Part shown: piece after piece, positions 45,223-55,969 of the stretch
Position numbering within the stretch: the stretch's first letter is position 1
Layout: the number at the start of each line of letters is the position of its first letter
Assembly (NCBI GenBank): GCA_016271365.2
Contig: CM057458.1
Coordinates: forward strand, 203,208,501-203,272,500
Direction: 5' to 3'
Length of the DNA stretch: 64,000 bases
From: Neoceratodus forsteri
Taxonomy: Eukaryota > Chordata > Ceratodontiformes > Ceratodontidae
The notes under the pieces: generated by a model
The model's database searches: none
What the model saw: only the letters and a program-made list of their open reading frames with translations
Told to the model about the DNA's origin: nothing
Translations under genes and position numbers: made by a program

Positions 45223-46329
45223 GATGGCGCCTTTCCCCATGCACCCTCCTCACAGGTTGCCATCCAACTCAGACTGAATCCAGGCTACCTCAACCTGATG
45301 ACTCAAGGTCTACTCCTCTGCCAAGGGGGATTGCTCCAGCCCAAAGGCAAGCACCTGCTTGCCTTCTCCCTTCCCAGTTTCAGGGGACTTGGAGGCCCAT
45401 TTTCCCTCCTTCTTAGGTCAAGAGGGCTCTGACACAGAGCCAGAGATGCCCAGGGCCGTTCATCTTTCCCCTCCAATGTCTATGGATGTCCTATGGCATA
45501 TCCAGCAGATAAGTGGCTAGGATTTGGAGGAGCTGGATCCAGGGCAGTGTCGGCCAGCTGTCCTTCCTTAAGGAAAGGATAATTTGCCTGTGGGAGTCCC
45601 CCCACTTGTTGACTCCTATACAGCAGTCAATGGGGCAGACTGGAAGCACCACTTCTCTATGACCATTCAGTCTTTACGAAGACCATCTATGTGGCTCTCT
45701 TCAGGATAATCCCTTTTGCAAGGAACTATTCCATGGTCATTAATGCTGCCCATAATAATTTTTAGTGCTATAGGCACCTGCGTACTCAGCCACCTGACAA
45801 ACATTCCAAACAGGTGGTTCAGCTGGATACAAGGCCTTTTGTCCTCAAGCTAGAATTTCCCTCACCCACAGGGTTCGATATCAGAATGCCCTGTGGAACA
45901 GTGCTGAAGGACACCCTAATGTCAGTTTCGGACACCGATAAGCATGTCCTCCAAGCCTCCTATGACTCAGCAGGGCTTGGGCCTTGGCAGTTTGGATCTG
46001 CTGATGTGCCTGGCTCAGGGTATCTGGCTTTGCACCTAGATGCACAGTCCAAACTGATGGATGCTCCATTTGGGGATCCTGTCTCCTCTAGCAAAATCTC
46101 ACTACAGGGAGTCAATAAAGGCTATCTGGTCCATACACATTATGTCAATCCTCAACCTAGACAAACACCAGGCAGCCCTTTTGGTGGGATGCCTGCCAGC
46201 AGCCTAGAGGACAGCAGCAGACAGCAGGGTCTAGGTGTAAGCATCCACCACTGCCTCAAGGAGCTCTTCCCCTCTGCACCCATGATCTTTTAGACCTCAC
46301 TGCCCCTCCCAGGCTCTTCAGCCTGACTC

Positions 46330-47730
46330 ATGAAACCCCCCACCAATTTGTCTCAAACAGAAGCCTTCAGGGAAGTGATGGTGAGTCACCTTTCTTTGTA
46401 CATTGAGGATGGGAACCAGATAACCTCCAGCCACAGGGTGCTTCAGTTAATAGCAAAGGGGTGCACCTTGCAGTTTACATATATGCCCCATACATCCCAC
46501 CTGTTCCCTTCCATCTTCCTCACACAGGCCATACAGCCAGTTCTACTAATCTTATGCAAAAGGGTTTTATCCCCCCCCCCTTTCCTAGTGCCAAAGAAAA
46601 TCGAGGACCTGCATGCTACCCTTATCCTTAGCTTCCTGAACAATTACATAGCGTACAAACTGCTAAGGATGATCACTCTATTGAGTCTTCTGTCTCTTCT
46701 CTGGTAAGGAGATTGGTTATCCTCACCTGTCATGCCTGACGCATAACCCCAATACTGGTTCTTCAACCTTACAAGAGGTGCCTGTGCCCCCGCTTCCAAG
46801 GGCACTGCTACCAGTTTCTGGATCTTGACCTTCGGCCTGTCCTTGGCCACAGGGTCTTTACCAAACACCTCACAGTAGTGGTTGCAGCCTTATGAAGATG
46901 TGGCCACTTTGTCTCCCTTTCCTAGATGGTTGGCTGTTGACCCACCTCCACCCTGTTTCAGGACTTAGGGGTTACCTTAAGCCTTCCTTGCCTTGGCCAA
47001 GCCACAAGCTGCAGCACATAGAGGCAATTCTGGAGAAGGTTCAGGACACAGCCTTCCCCACTCCAGACAGGGCAGAGTGTCTCCTAGTGCATGCTCGTCA
47101 AGTCTCCTCCTATTGACAGATCTTGGCCAGGTTGGTCTTCAGACCCCTGGGACATGTGACAGTGGTCATTACCACAGTTTCTTTGGCTTGGCTCTATATG
47201 AGGATGATCCAATGGTACCTGAGAGTCCAATGGGCCCAATTACCAGATGTTCTAGAACAGCCTGTTCTTGTATCAACCCCACTAAACAGGGCTTAGCCTG
47301 GTGGCTGGATTCCACCATCTCTTCCTAAGAAGTTTGCTTTCAGAAGGAGCCTCCCAGTCTGATTCTGACCAAGGATGCATCAGACCAAGGCTGGGGAGTC
47401 CTCTTGGGAGACTGTCTGATACAGGAGATCCAGGTCCCAACAACAACCAGCATTCTCCACATCTCTGTGGCCAATTTAATATGCCTTTCAGGCCATTCAG
47501 GTGGTTTCGATACCCGACCCTCTGTCAATAGAGATAGATATCATATCAGTGGTCTTCTTCATGAACCAGCAGGGTGAGACTCACTCTTTCTCACTCTGCA
47601 GGGGAGGCCAGGGACGTATGGTCTTGGGCTATGGATCATCACCTGGATTAGTCAGCAGACAATGTTCCAGGCATTCCAACTACCCTGGTGGATAGCCTAA
47701 GTCAGTCTTGTTCCAGAGCTCACAGGTGGA
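46330..47730 (+). pseudogene. DIRS reverse transcriptase and RNase H remnant
   Basis: RT: SHRVLQLIAKGCTLQFTY, FLVPKKIEDLHATLILSFLN, a deletion over the motif-A region, then PFLDGWLLTHLHPV, where the usual LDD of DIRS/Ty3-type polymerases is LDG (FLDG at 46918-46929). A thumb-like stretch holds HIEAILEKVQDTAFPTPDRAECL. RNase H: LILTKDASDQGWGVLLGDCL (47355-47415) and VVFFMNQQGETHSFSLC (from 47546). Several frame changes and stops (for example after RDRYHISGLLHEPAG). Catalytically dead. Confidence 0.82.
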
Positions 47731-47939
47731 ACTTCTTCCCACATTGGTCAATGATCTCGTCATCAGCTGTGGACACCCTGATTGGCATCTACTTACCTCC
47801 TCATCCAGCACATGAGTTCTTCGGGATAGGGAGGTTCACCCACATCACTCCTCCCTATCTCTGACTGCAGGGGGTTTCCCTCCACTGCAAGCAGAGGCAA
47901 AAGAGATGACTCTAGGAGCACCCTATGGGCCCATATGAT

Positions 47940-48920
47940 TCGGTTTCCACTCTTTCAGCAACCAATGGTGGAATCTATACTTTCCCTGCCCCTACACTCT
48001 GATTTGCTCTCTCATAAATAGGGCACCCTGGTCCTTTCAGGTCTCTTATCTCTGCCTCTACATGCGTGGCTCATGCAGACCTAGCTGTCTCCCAAATTTA
48101 GGGTGGCAGATCTCTTAGTGGCCACTAGGAAGCCTTCCATCTGTGCCACTTGTGCTATGAATTATAAGTGGTTCTTATTCTGGGCCATTGCTATACATCT
48201 TTGTAATTTCACTTGCCAGGTGAATTCTGTTATGGAGTACCCTTTCTTCCTGTCAGCTTCAGGTTGGGATACTCCGCCTTAGAGGTGCATCCCTCCACTG
48301 TCCTGTCTCACTGTGCACCCACAGGGGGTAACACTCTTGCCCAGATTGACCTTCCTGACATATTCATGCTGGGCATTTTGCTTTGGAAGCCTCCCTTTAG
48401 GGACCCAGTCCCTGCAAGAGGATTTATGAGCTTAAGACTCTTTTCTGAACAGACCTTATTTGGTTCCCTGCAAGGGTAGGGTGTCCATGAAATCTCATCC
48501 ACCCGGCTGTCTGCTACCCAGAGTACTCTGTCCTATGGGAGGCATTACTTCATACTCTGGACCTTCACGCGGTGCTTTGATTCCTTATGGAACGCACCCA
48601 TACTATAAGATTACTTGATGGATTGTTTGTATCTTTCTCCCTCCGTTGCCAGTGGTGGCATTTTTTTTTTTAGCAACGTTTACCCTAATGGTTGGGTAAT
48701 TGCATTGTTTGTTTTTTTTTTACATCAAATATGACAAGCCTTTACCAGGATTGGTAACAGGCTACTCTGCCAGGGGCATGGCTGCCTCTTTTGTTGCCTC
48801 TTTGAGGGATGTTTTCTGATGTTGATATTTGCTCAGCCCATGCCTTTGTCAAGCTCCATGGTCTACTCTGGACATTGTCTCACGATGCTGAGCAGGCTTC
48901 AGGCCAAAAGTCCTTCAGGG
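47940..48920 (+). pseudogene. DIRS tyrosine recombinase remnant
   Basis: Across frames: ATRKPSICATCAMNYKWFLF, FLLPVS.RLGYSALEVHPSTV, KPPFRDPVPARGFMSLRL (matching the PPxRDPVPxWDLxLVL phrase of DIRS recombinases), then THPAxLLPRV-like, LHTLDLHAVL.FLMERTHT and AHAFVKLHGLLWTLSHDAEQ. These are the order and wording of the C-terminal recombinase of vertebrate DIRS elements. The Arg and Tyr catalytic positions cannot be assigned reliably because of stops and shifts. Confidence 0.72.
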
Positions 48921-48998
48921 CCTCCTCTCTTTAGATCGTTTTAGGAGTCTTTCTGTTACCCCCACCAAGCTGACTGGGGTCACTGTAGTACTGCTTGG

Positions 48999-49325
48999 GA
49001 CTCAGTCCTAACAGTGTTACCTGCTGCAAGAACCCTTTCGAAGTAAGATAGTTCAGTTGTGTAAGAACATAAGTAACAGTAGATCTTTGAGAGAAACTCT
49101 TGCAGCAGGTACTATTTTCCCTCCCACCTTCTCCCTGGTAGTTGTTTTCCTCCATCGTGGATACCTTTCTTCTTCTATGAGGAACCTCCTCAGTTCTCCA
49201 TTTTCTCTTTTTGTGCCTGGGTCTCCGGCCGGAGAACTGAGGATGGTCTGGGGGACTGCCCCTTTTGTACCATAGGTGACTTTTGGGGCAGGCCAACGAT
49301 AGGGGCGGTCCCTGCTTAGAGATGT
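48999..49325 (-). repeat. Complex right end of the DIRS element
   Basis: 48999-49049 is the inverted partner of the left terminus. 49085-49115 (CTTTGAGAGAAACTCTTGCAG...) repeats the terminus in direct orientation. 49255-49320 is an inverted copy of left-end bases about 43150-43235, including the CACCTATGGTA..AAAGGGG promoter segment. A 12-bp perfect stem, CCTCAGTTCTCC/GGAGAACTGAGG, sits at 49188-49242 with CTCCGGCCGGAG in it. It may combine the right terminus with the 5' part of a second DIRS copy facing the other way. Confidence 0.7.
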
Positions 49326-50261
49326 TGCAAAATAAAATGTCACTGTCAAAACTGCCATGAAATCTGAGTGGCTATGGAAGCGGTACCCTGATTTAAATAA
49401 AGAGATAGGTAGTGGAGCAGTCAAGAAGGTACTGAAAGAAACCTTCTAATATGTTTGATGTCCTGATTCACATCAGCCTGAGCAGAAAATATATTCCAGC
49501 AGCTTGTGGCCTTGTGCATATGTGCACAATCAGCTGTGGAGAGCAGCAGCATGAACTAGAACCAACGATTCCCATGGAGCATGGTTGCCAAGAGTGTGGG
49601 AAACACTCCATTAACAGCAGAGAGAGACGGACTAAGTCAGACATTGCACTTGATGTTTGATCCAAGCTACTAGTTGGCAGAGGATGCCCACTCATGCACA
49701 ACTGGTCACAGTAATATGGCAGTCATATTAGGGAGGATCCATGGAACCTCTGTTCCAAACAATCATGGCACATGTCACTGTTTACCTTGTTGTCCTGTCT
49801 GATGACTCCTTCCGCACATAGCTACTGGCATACAATGTATGACACAGCAATGGGTGCATGATGTTCTGTACATGTGTGGTGTCATCAGCGGCCATGCAGA
49901 CTCATGGCACTTACTGTAGCACAAGCACAGTGCCAGCAGAAGGCATGTTAATATGGGCAAAAGCAGTGTCCTGGAAATGGGCATTCACATGCATTCAGTT
50001 TCTAACAGCGACCACTTTGGTAAAGTCTGCTGTTCAGAAAACAGCTCGTCACTAAGTAATTTTACTTGTGGCGGTGTATAAATAATGACAGCAGAATGTT
50101 CCTCCCTTTACCATTTTAAAAAGAAAAAAAGATCAGAACAAAACAAAAACTCTAGCTCTCAAAAGACCATAAATGGATGACTGTCCACACTCAAATACAA
50201 TTAAAAAAAAGCTCTCATTACAAAATATTAAAAAAATTAAAAACATTTAAAAACTAGCAGC
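49326..50261. other. Unassigned interval
   Basis: No recognised coding or repeat signature. Short open frames on both strands carry no motif. Confidence 0.45.
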
Positions 50262-50399
50262 ATCTACAGTGTAACAAGCATTTGTCAATGCCGAATGTTG
50301 TCTTGCTGGCATTGGCATTGGTAGTGCAGGAGTTAGAGAAATGCATAATAGGAATGGCAGTGAAGTATTGAACTGATGCCAACCCCACCCCCAACCTGC

Positions 50400-50705
50400 A
50401 GAGACTGACAGGCACTTTGATGTGCCTTTGGGTCATTGGCCATAATGCTCATGCCATTTCACCTCACCCTACCCTGTAGACACCGACAAGTGTCACCGTA
50501 TGCCTTGGGGTCTTCAGGCCTTACGCTCACCCCATTCCATAAGGAAATACACTGAGATGGGTGCAGTGTAGGAGAAAGGGGTGAACTTTGGGGCTGAAGA
50601 GTCCAAGGCACACCTTGATGCCTGTCACTGGCTGCAGATTGGGGGGGTGGAATGGCGTGAGCATTACAGCCAACAATCCAAGTCACACCCCAATGCCTGT
50701 CAGTC
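50400..50705 (+). repeat. Palindromic module cluster of R copy 2
   Basis: Two modules in one direction (GACAGGCACTTTGATGTGCC, and GACAAGTGTCACCGTATGCC ending CTCACCCCATTCC) are followed by two in the other (GGGTGAACTTTGGGG...CACACCTTGATGCCTGTC and GGAATGGCGTGAGC...CACACCCCAATGCCTGTC). Copy 1 has the same at 34505-34805. Confidence 0.75.
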
Positions 50706-51139
50706 TTTACAGGGTGGGGCATTTACGGTTGGAAACCCTAAAAACACCAGGCATTTTTTAGTATTTTCACTTCAAATTTTCAACATGGGCTTTTTGTGAC
50801 CCCACCTCATGAACAGTGGCACTATCAGTTCATTAGCCGAAAGGTGATTTTATACAGTGACTGCGCCATTGGTGCCACAAGTGCGAAAACACATTTAAGG
50901 TAGGATATGAAAAATGAGAGCTGCACTGTTCACGAGGAGGTGTAAAAAAATGGTAATGTTGAAAAGCTGGAGTGAAAATATGAAAAATTGGTGAAGTCAT
51001 GAGCGTGCATAGAAACTGTGCAACACACACCCGTAATGCAGTTATTTTTGGGGATTTCTGTAATGAAATTTTCAACATAGGCATTTTGGAACCTCTGCTC
51101 ATGAACAGTGGCACTGTGATTTTGTTAATCTGTGCTGAA

Positions 51140-52011
51140 TAGGGATGTGTGAAAAAAAATTTCCGCATGCGGAATTTCGGCGAAAGTGCGAATTTCGCTT
51201 CAGCAAAAGTTCAGAAATCATTTTCTAAACTTTCATGGAAATTCCTCCTTAAAACTGTGGGAAAAAATATATACAAACTGTGGATTATTTTATTAACTGC
51301 AGAAAAAAAATCCACGGAAAGGATCACTGCCAGTGGTCAGTTCTGAGTTTTTTTTAACTACAGTTTAATTCATTAATCTAACCCCCACTGATCAGGGGTC
51401 CCAGTAAATATCCTCAATCCCTTCCATGGACCCTCCTGGTTTCTAATGGCCCCCCACCCACCAATAATGGCCCCCCAAAACATTTTGTTTCCCTGATGTC
51501 TAGCAGACCACCCTCCCTATCCTGGATTCCTTAATCCACAAAAAACTGTTGGCAGGCCACCAACTCATGCCCCTTTATTCCCAGCATTCTCTGGTGTCTA
51601 GTGGACCTCCCCATCCCTGATCCCTTATAAAAAAAATAATCCCAATTCCCTGGTGTCTTTGGACCCCCAATCACCACCCTGACAGTTCATCTGCCACCAC
51701 CCCACTCCCTCCCCACCCTGCCCCTGAGTGGGCCACCAGCACAGCACCTCTCTCCTCCACTACCAGTGGCCTGATTGAATTGTCAGTGAATGACCGCATG
51801 GTTGTACAAGCAGGTGTTCATTCACTGACAGTTCATTAAACTGTGGATAGAATAAGTTCCACAGTTTATATGCATTTTCCACAGTTCATAAAAAGTCCAC
51901 AGAACTATGAAAATCACGGAAAATCCCAGTTTCCCAATGTACTGTGAAATTTCCAAAATTTCGTGGAAATTCTACAAAAGCTGGAATTCATAACTTTCTC
52001 GCCCATCCCTA
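51140..52011. mobile_element. hAT-like non-autonomous DNA transposon (872 bp)
   Basis: Ends TAGGGATGTGTGAAAAA and (reverse complement of the right end) TAGGGATGGGCGAGAAA. Flanks GTGCTGAA (51132-51139) and GTGCCAAA (52012-52019) are an 8-bp target duplication with two mismatches. Removing the element and one flank copy restores the R sequence (AATCTGTGCCAAAAGTTGATTT, as AATCTGTCCCAAAAATTGATTT in copy 1). 8-bp duplication and TAGGG ends fit hAT. Inside are AATTTCG/CGAAATT phrases and a hairpin (GTCAGTGAATGA...TCATTCACTGAC, about 51797-51832). No transposase. Confidence 0.82.
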
Positions 52012-52436
52012 GTGCCAAAAGTTGATTTCCCACAGCAACCGCACCATTGTGCACCAGATGTGCCAAAACACATGGTCAGGATGTGAACAATGACAGCTGT
52101 ACTGTTCATAAGGAGGTGTGAAGAAATGGCAATTTTGAAAATCTAAAGTGAAAATATTAAAAACTGCCAAAGTTATGAGTGTGGATGGAAACTGTGCAAT
52201 GCATGCTCATAACACAGTCATGTTTTGGTATTTTTTCACCAAATTTGCAACATAGGTTTTTTTGGACCCTACCTCATGAACAGTGGCACTGTCATTTCGT
52301 TAATCAGTCCCAAAAGGTGATTCTGTGCAGTGACTGTGAAATCAGCTTTTGGGACCAAATAATGAGATGACAGTGCATGTGTTTATGAGGTGGGGTTGCA
52401 AGAACCCTATGTTGAAAACTTGGAGCCAAAATTCAA

Positions 52437-55232
52437 AATAATAATAATAATAATAATAACTTTATTTTTAAAGCACCTTTCAAAATATCAAGGCGCTTTA
52501 CATATCAAACCACAACATACAATGCCAATTTCAAACATATAAATAAAATAATGTCATTAAAACATAACATATTAAAACAAACCATAAAATCATCCATACA
52601 GTCAACAAAATATTTACATTCAGCTTCCATTAATCATCCAGATAAGCCAAGTGCCACAAATAAGTTTTTAAATCTTTCTTAAATACCTCCACAGAGGTGC
52701 ACTCCCTTAACCAGCGTGGTAGAGAATTCCAAAGAGTGGGTGCGGCATAAGAAAATGCTCTACTAACAGAAGATTTTAAACTCACTCTTGGAATCTCTAA
52801 CAACCCCTCGTCAGCCGAGCAGAGCGATCGGCTGGGGCAGTAAGGCACCAGAAGTTCTTTCAGATAGGTCGGAACCTGATCATGAAGGGCTTTGAAAGTC
52901 AATAAAATGACTTTAAAGGTGATCCACCACCGTATAAGAAGCCGGTGCAGTTCGCGCAGCACCAGGGTAATGTGACTGGATCTCCTTGTCCCAGTCAAAA
53001 CCCGGGCTGCAGCATTCTGCAACAGCTGTAGGTGACAGATTTCAACCCCAGAAAGCCCAAAGTAAAGGGCGTTGCAGTAGTCCAAGCACGAGGACACAAA
53101 AATATGGACCAACGTTGGTAGAGAGTCAGACGGAACAAGGTGATGCACCCTGGCAATATTCCTAAGATGGTAAAAGGAAGTCCTGACAATGGCCGACACT
53201 TGAGATTGAAGGGTCAGCCTATTGTCTAGGACAATCCCAAGGTTGCGCACCTGTTCTGAGGTCGGAAGTGACACACTGCCAAGAAAAATTCCAGAGGGCA
53301 TGCCATCATGCGACCTCGCTATCTGACCACCCGGTCCACCACTAACACCTCTGTCTTCTCTGAGTTCAACTTTAACCAACTAGAATCCATCCACCCTTGG
53401 ATTTCTTCCAGACAGTTATTAAACACTGAGAGTGCTCCATCCTGGTCAGGTGCAAAAGACAGGTATAGCTGGGCATCATCTGCATAGCAGTGAAACCTCA
53501 GCCCATACCATCTTATAATGTCTCCGAGGGGCAGCCTATACACTGCGAATAACATGGGTGACAGCACTGAACCCTGAGGCACCCCACACAACAAAGGAGC
53601 TGGGCCGGAGGAATGAACCCCCGACACAACTCTTTGTGATCTCCCAGTAAGGAGTGAAGTGAACCATTTTAAAACAGTTCCCAACATTCCACAGATTAGC
53701 CTGTGGTGTGCTAACAACACCAGGTGATCCACAGTGTCAAAAGCTGATGAGAGATCAAAAAGAACTAGAATGGAACGTCTCTTCTGATCTCTCACCCTCA
53801 GAAGATCATTAAGCACCCGAACCAGTGCAGTCTTGGTGCTGTGTCTTTTACGAAAACTGGATTAGAAGAATTCGTAGACATTATGGATGGTTAAATGGTC
53901 TTCCAATTGGGCTGCCACTACCTTCTCAATAACCTTCCCAATAAAGGGAATGTTAGAGATAGGTCTGTAGTTTGAAAAACAGTCTGGGTCCAAAGTAGCT
54001 TTCTTCAAGAGGGGTGTCACCACTGCCTCTTTCAGGGAGTTAGGAAACTCACCTGACTCTAAGGAGCACCAGACTATTTGCACCATAACTGGACCGATGG
54101 CCTCAAAACAACCCAAAATTAGGGGAGTTGGTCCAGGGTCCAAACTACAGCTCATAGGCCGCACATTATGGATAATCCTCATAATATCCATGACTTCCAG
54201 TCAGCAAAAGGAACTCCAAGAGAACTGAGGTATTGTGAAATCGCACTGTTCCACAACATCACCCTTAGAGATTGCTGGACGCAAGGCTACCCTGATGTCA
54301 GCCACCTTAGTTGCAAAGAACCGAGTGAGCTCCTCACACTCTACTTGTGAAAAAGCTGTTCGGACTTGCAGACAGGCTGGGTTGCACAATCTGTCTACAG
54401 TCCAAAACAACTGAGCCAGTCGATTCTGTGCAACTGCAATCTCCCTGGACAGGAATTCTGCCTTCTTACGGGTGATTGCAGATTGATAGATAGAATAATG
54501 TTCCATCAATCTAAGGTGGTCGGCATCAAGGTTGGATTTGCGCTAACAATGCTCTAAACTTTGCCCCTGTCTCTGCAACTCCCTCAGTGTCCCATCAAAC
54601 CAGGGGGACCTGGGGTGAAGGGATAGGGGGTGCTCACAAACAGGAGCAATAAGATCCAGGGCCACCGTAACGGCCGTATTATAGGCCAACACCAGTGCCT
54701 CTGGGTTACTGCTAGTCAACACGAGGGATGAGAGGTCAAGGACCGCTGCAAGGCCCTGGGAAGTAATATTCTGTAATGGGCGGTACCTGACCATCTCCAC
54801 AGGGGAAGGCCTTCTCAGGGGGGTGTAAAAATTGAACCTCATGATGTGGTGGTCAGACCAGGTGACTGGTTCCACCCCCACGTCGGATGAATCAATCCCT
54901 AAGAGGAAGACTAAATCCAAAGAGTGCCCAGATTTATGTGTAGCAGTGGAAACTACCTGTGTGAGGCCCAAAGAAGACATAAGTTGGAGGAAGTAATTAC
55001 CAAATTGTAAGAGCTCATTGTCGACCCAGGTGTTAAAGTCACCCAGAACCATCAATCTGGGTGATTCAAATGACATATCGACGAGGAAGTCTGCTACTTC
55101 CTGTAAGAAGCGATTCCCATCTCCGGGTGGACGGTAGATGAGAACGATTCGAACACCTACACCTGCTACGACTGTGCACTCAAAGGATTCAGCCTCACCT
55201 ACTACCACACAAATGGATGAGCTAGCCACCTA
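52437..55232 (-). mobile_element. L2-b: L2-type LINE, 5' truncated, relatively young
   Basis: On the - strand: endonuclease (from 55229), linker, RT, C-terminal block (to 52630), 3' UTR and the conserved L2 end TGTAAAGCGCCTTGATATTT, GAAAGGTGCTTTAAAAATAA, then (ATT)8 at 52437-52460. It is inserted in R copy 2; R resumes at 55233 (CCTAACTTGAAACC). The first part of the endonuclease is lost. Confidence 0.9.
52630..55229 (-). pseudogene. L2-b ORF2: endonuclease, reverse transcriptase, C-terminal block
   Basis: Endonuclease 55229-54543: IVLIYRPPGDGN, LMVLGDFNTWVD, SGHSLDLVF and VTWSDHHIMRF; then an in-frame stop (54543-54545). Linker to another stop (54201-54203). RT in the same frame: PVLKKATLDPDC-type thumb text (VTPLLKKATLDPDCFSNYRP), a stop at 53862-53864, then LVLFDLSSAFDTVDH, LCGVPQGSVLSPMLFAVY and FHCYADDAQLYLS (YADD intact, 53475-53486). 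A frameshift near 53330 leads to LGIVLDNRLTLQSQV, SCLDYCNALYFGLS, ARVLTGTRRSSHIT and WNSLPRWLRE. Only three stops and one shift in 2.6 kb, so decay is light. Confidence 0.92.
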
Positions 55233-55356
55233 ACTTGAAACCACCCTATTGATGTCACTATACAGCTTACCAGCATTTCTTCATTTTGCAGTTTGGCTTT
55301 CAAGAGTCCAGATGTGTTCCTGCTCCACCGAAGATCACAGCACCGGAACTCAGGAG

Positions 55357-55461
55357 GTAAGTATGAGGTGAGGGTGTGTGGGGAGATGGGGTGCACAGAA
55401 GGTGGGTGTGGGTTGGGGAAGGGGGCATTGTGCACAATGAGGGACCGTTTTATTTTTTCAG
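55357..55461 (+). promoter_or_regulatory. Intron-like segment in R copy 2
   Basis: AGGAG|GTAAGTATG donor at 55357 and TTTTATTTTTTCAG|G acceptor ending at 55461, in the same place as 36395-36491 of copy 1. An upstream ATTTCTTCATTTTGCAG|TTTGG could be another acceptor, making a ~70-bp exon-like stretch in this copy. Confidence 0.45.
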
Positions 55462-55530
55462 GTACAAAAAGAATGAAATGGACATTGTTGGACAGTTTTT
55501 TTTCTTTACAAGTGAATTGGAACAAATGTT

Positions 55531-55613
55531 GGGCACACTGAGGTGGGCTCCCAGTGTGCCCCATGACTTTCAGGGTGGGGATGTTAGCCACACTGTGGTG
55601 GGCTCCCAGTGTG
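55531..55613 (+). repeat. Two hairpins in R copy 2 with altered stems
   Basis: GGGCACACTG / AGGTGGGCTCC / CAGTGTGCCC at 55531-55561 (10 bp perfect) and CACACTG / TGGTGGGCTCC / CAGTGTG at 55589-55613 (7 bp perfect). The loop core GGTGGGCTCC is shared with copy 1 but the stem sequence is different and still paired. Confidence 0.9.
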
Positions 55614-55745
55614 CCACATAATGTGGGGAGGTGGGGGATATACTGACACAGGATTGCACCCCTCAATGTCTGCTGTGTTTGGAGATTGTGTGGCGGCAAC
55701 TGCCGCCACCATGTTTATTGAAATGTTTCTCCAGGAAAGGCACAT

Positions 55746-55969
55746 ATATGAGACACAACACCTGTGCCGCTGCATGACGAGCTTGTCTCTGATTGCAGCT
55801 GCACCTTTCTTTCAAGTCGGTGGCACTTCACATAATTCTTGCATCAGCGCTAGCATGCTGGCTAATTGGGGAATGAGGGATGCACCTACTAAAGTGTGCC
55901 CTGCATTCACCAACACCTCTTACTGTGCTAATATCACCACAAGATGTTGCTTGCACCTGTTCAAGACAA
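55746..55969. other. Short unassigned interval
   Basis: No recognised signature between R copy 2 and CR1-g. Confidence 0.4.

Larger units (their letters stand above)
43260..46293 (+). pseudogene. DIRS gag-like region, decayed and interrupted
   Basis: The best-kept part is near its end: RNYSMVINAAHNNF-like text around 45720-45760 and the open frame 45814-46293 (VVQLDTRPFVLKLEFPSP onward), which has the position and Met-rich character of DIRS gag C-termini. Upstream, 43900-44760 is a GC-rich repetitive stretch with GATGCC-type periodicity and no open frame. A TIR-bounded insertion splits the region at 44779-45222. The function would be capsid/RNA packaging. Identity is inferred mainly from context. 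Confidence 0.5.
43071..49325 (+). mobile_element. DIRS-type tyrosine-recombinase retrotransposon, decayed
   Basis: About 6.25 kb. Inverted terminal segments: 43071-43122 (GTACTTCGAGAGGGCTCTTG...) is the reverse complement of 48999-49049 (...CTTGCAGCAGGTAACACTGT on the other strand) with few mismatches. Between them lie gag-, RT-, RNase H- and tyrosine-recombinase-like text in that order, which defines DIRS and not Ty3/gypsy. No flanking target duplication is seen, as expected for recombinase-mediated insertion. The right side has extra inverted and direct copies of left-end sequence out to 49325. Confidence 0.85.
50262..55745 (+). repeat. R family, copy 2, with two insertions
   Basis: Three parts of R: 50262-51139 plus 52012-52436 (modules and tandem array) and 55233-55745 (splice-signal segment and hairpins). 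They are interrupted by a hAT-like element (51140-52011) and by L2-b (52437-55232). With insertions removed, array markers lie at 50808, 51100 and 52274, i.e. spacings of 292 and 294 bp, so the array has fewer units than copy 1. Same module and hairpin order as copy 1. Confidence 0.82.

Noticed and set aside
43260..49325. A Ty3/gypsy or endogenous retrovirus instead of DIRS
   Set aside because: Ends are inverted and not direct repeats, and the 3' coding text is tyrosine-recombinase-like with no integrase or protease motif.
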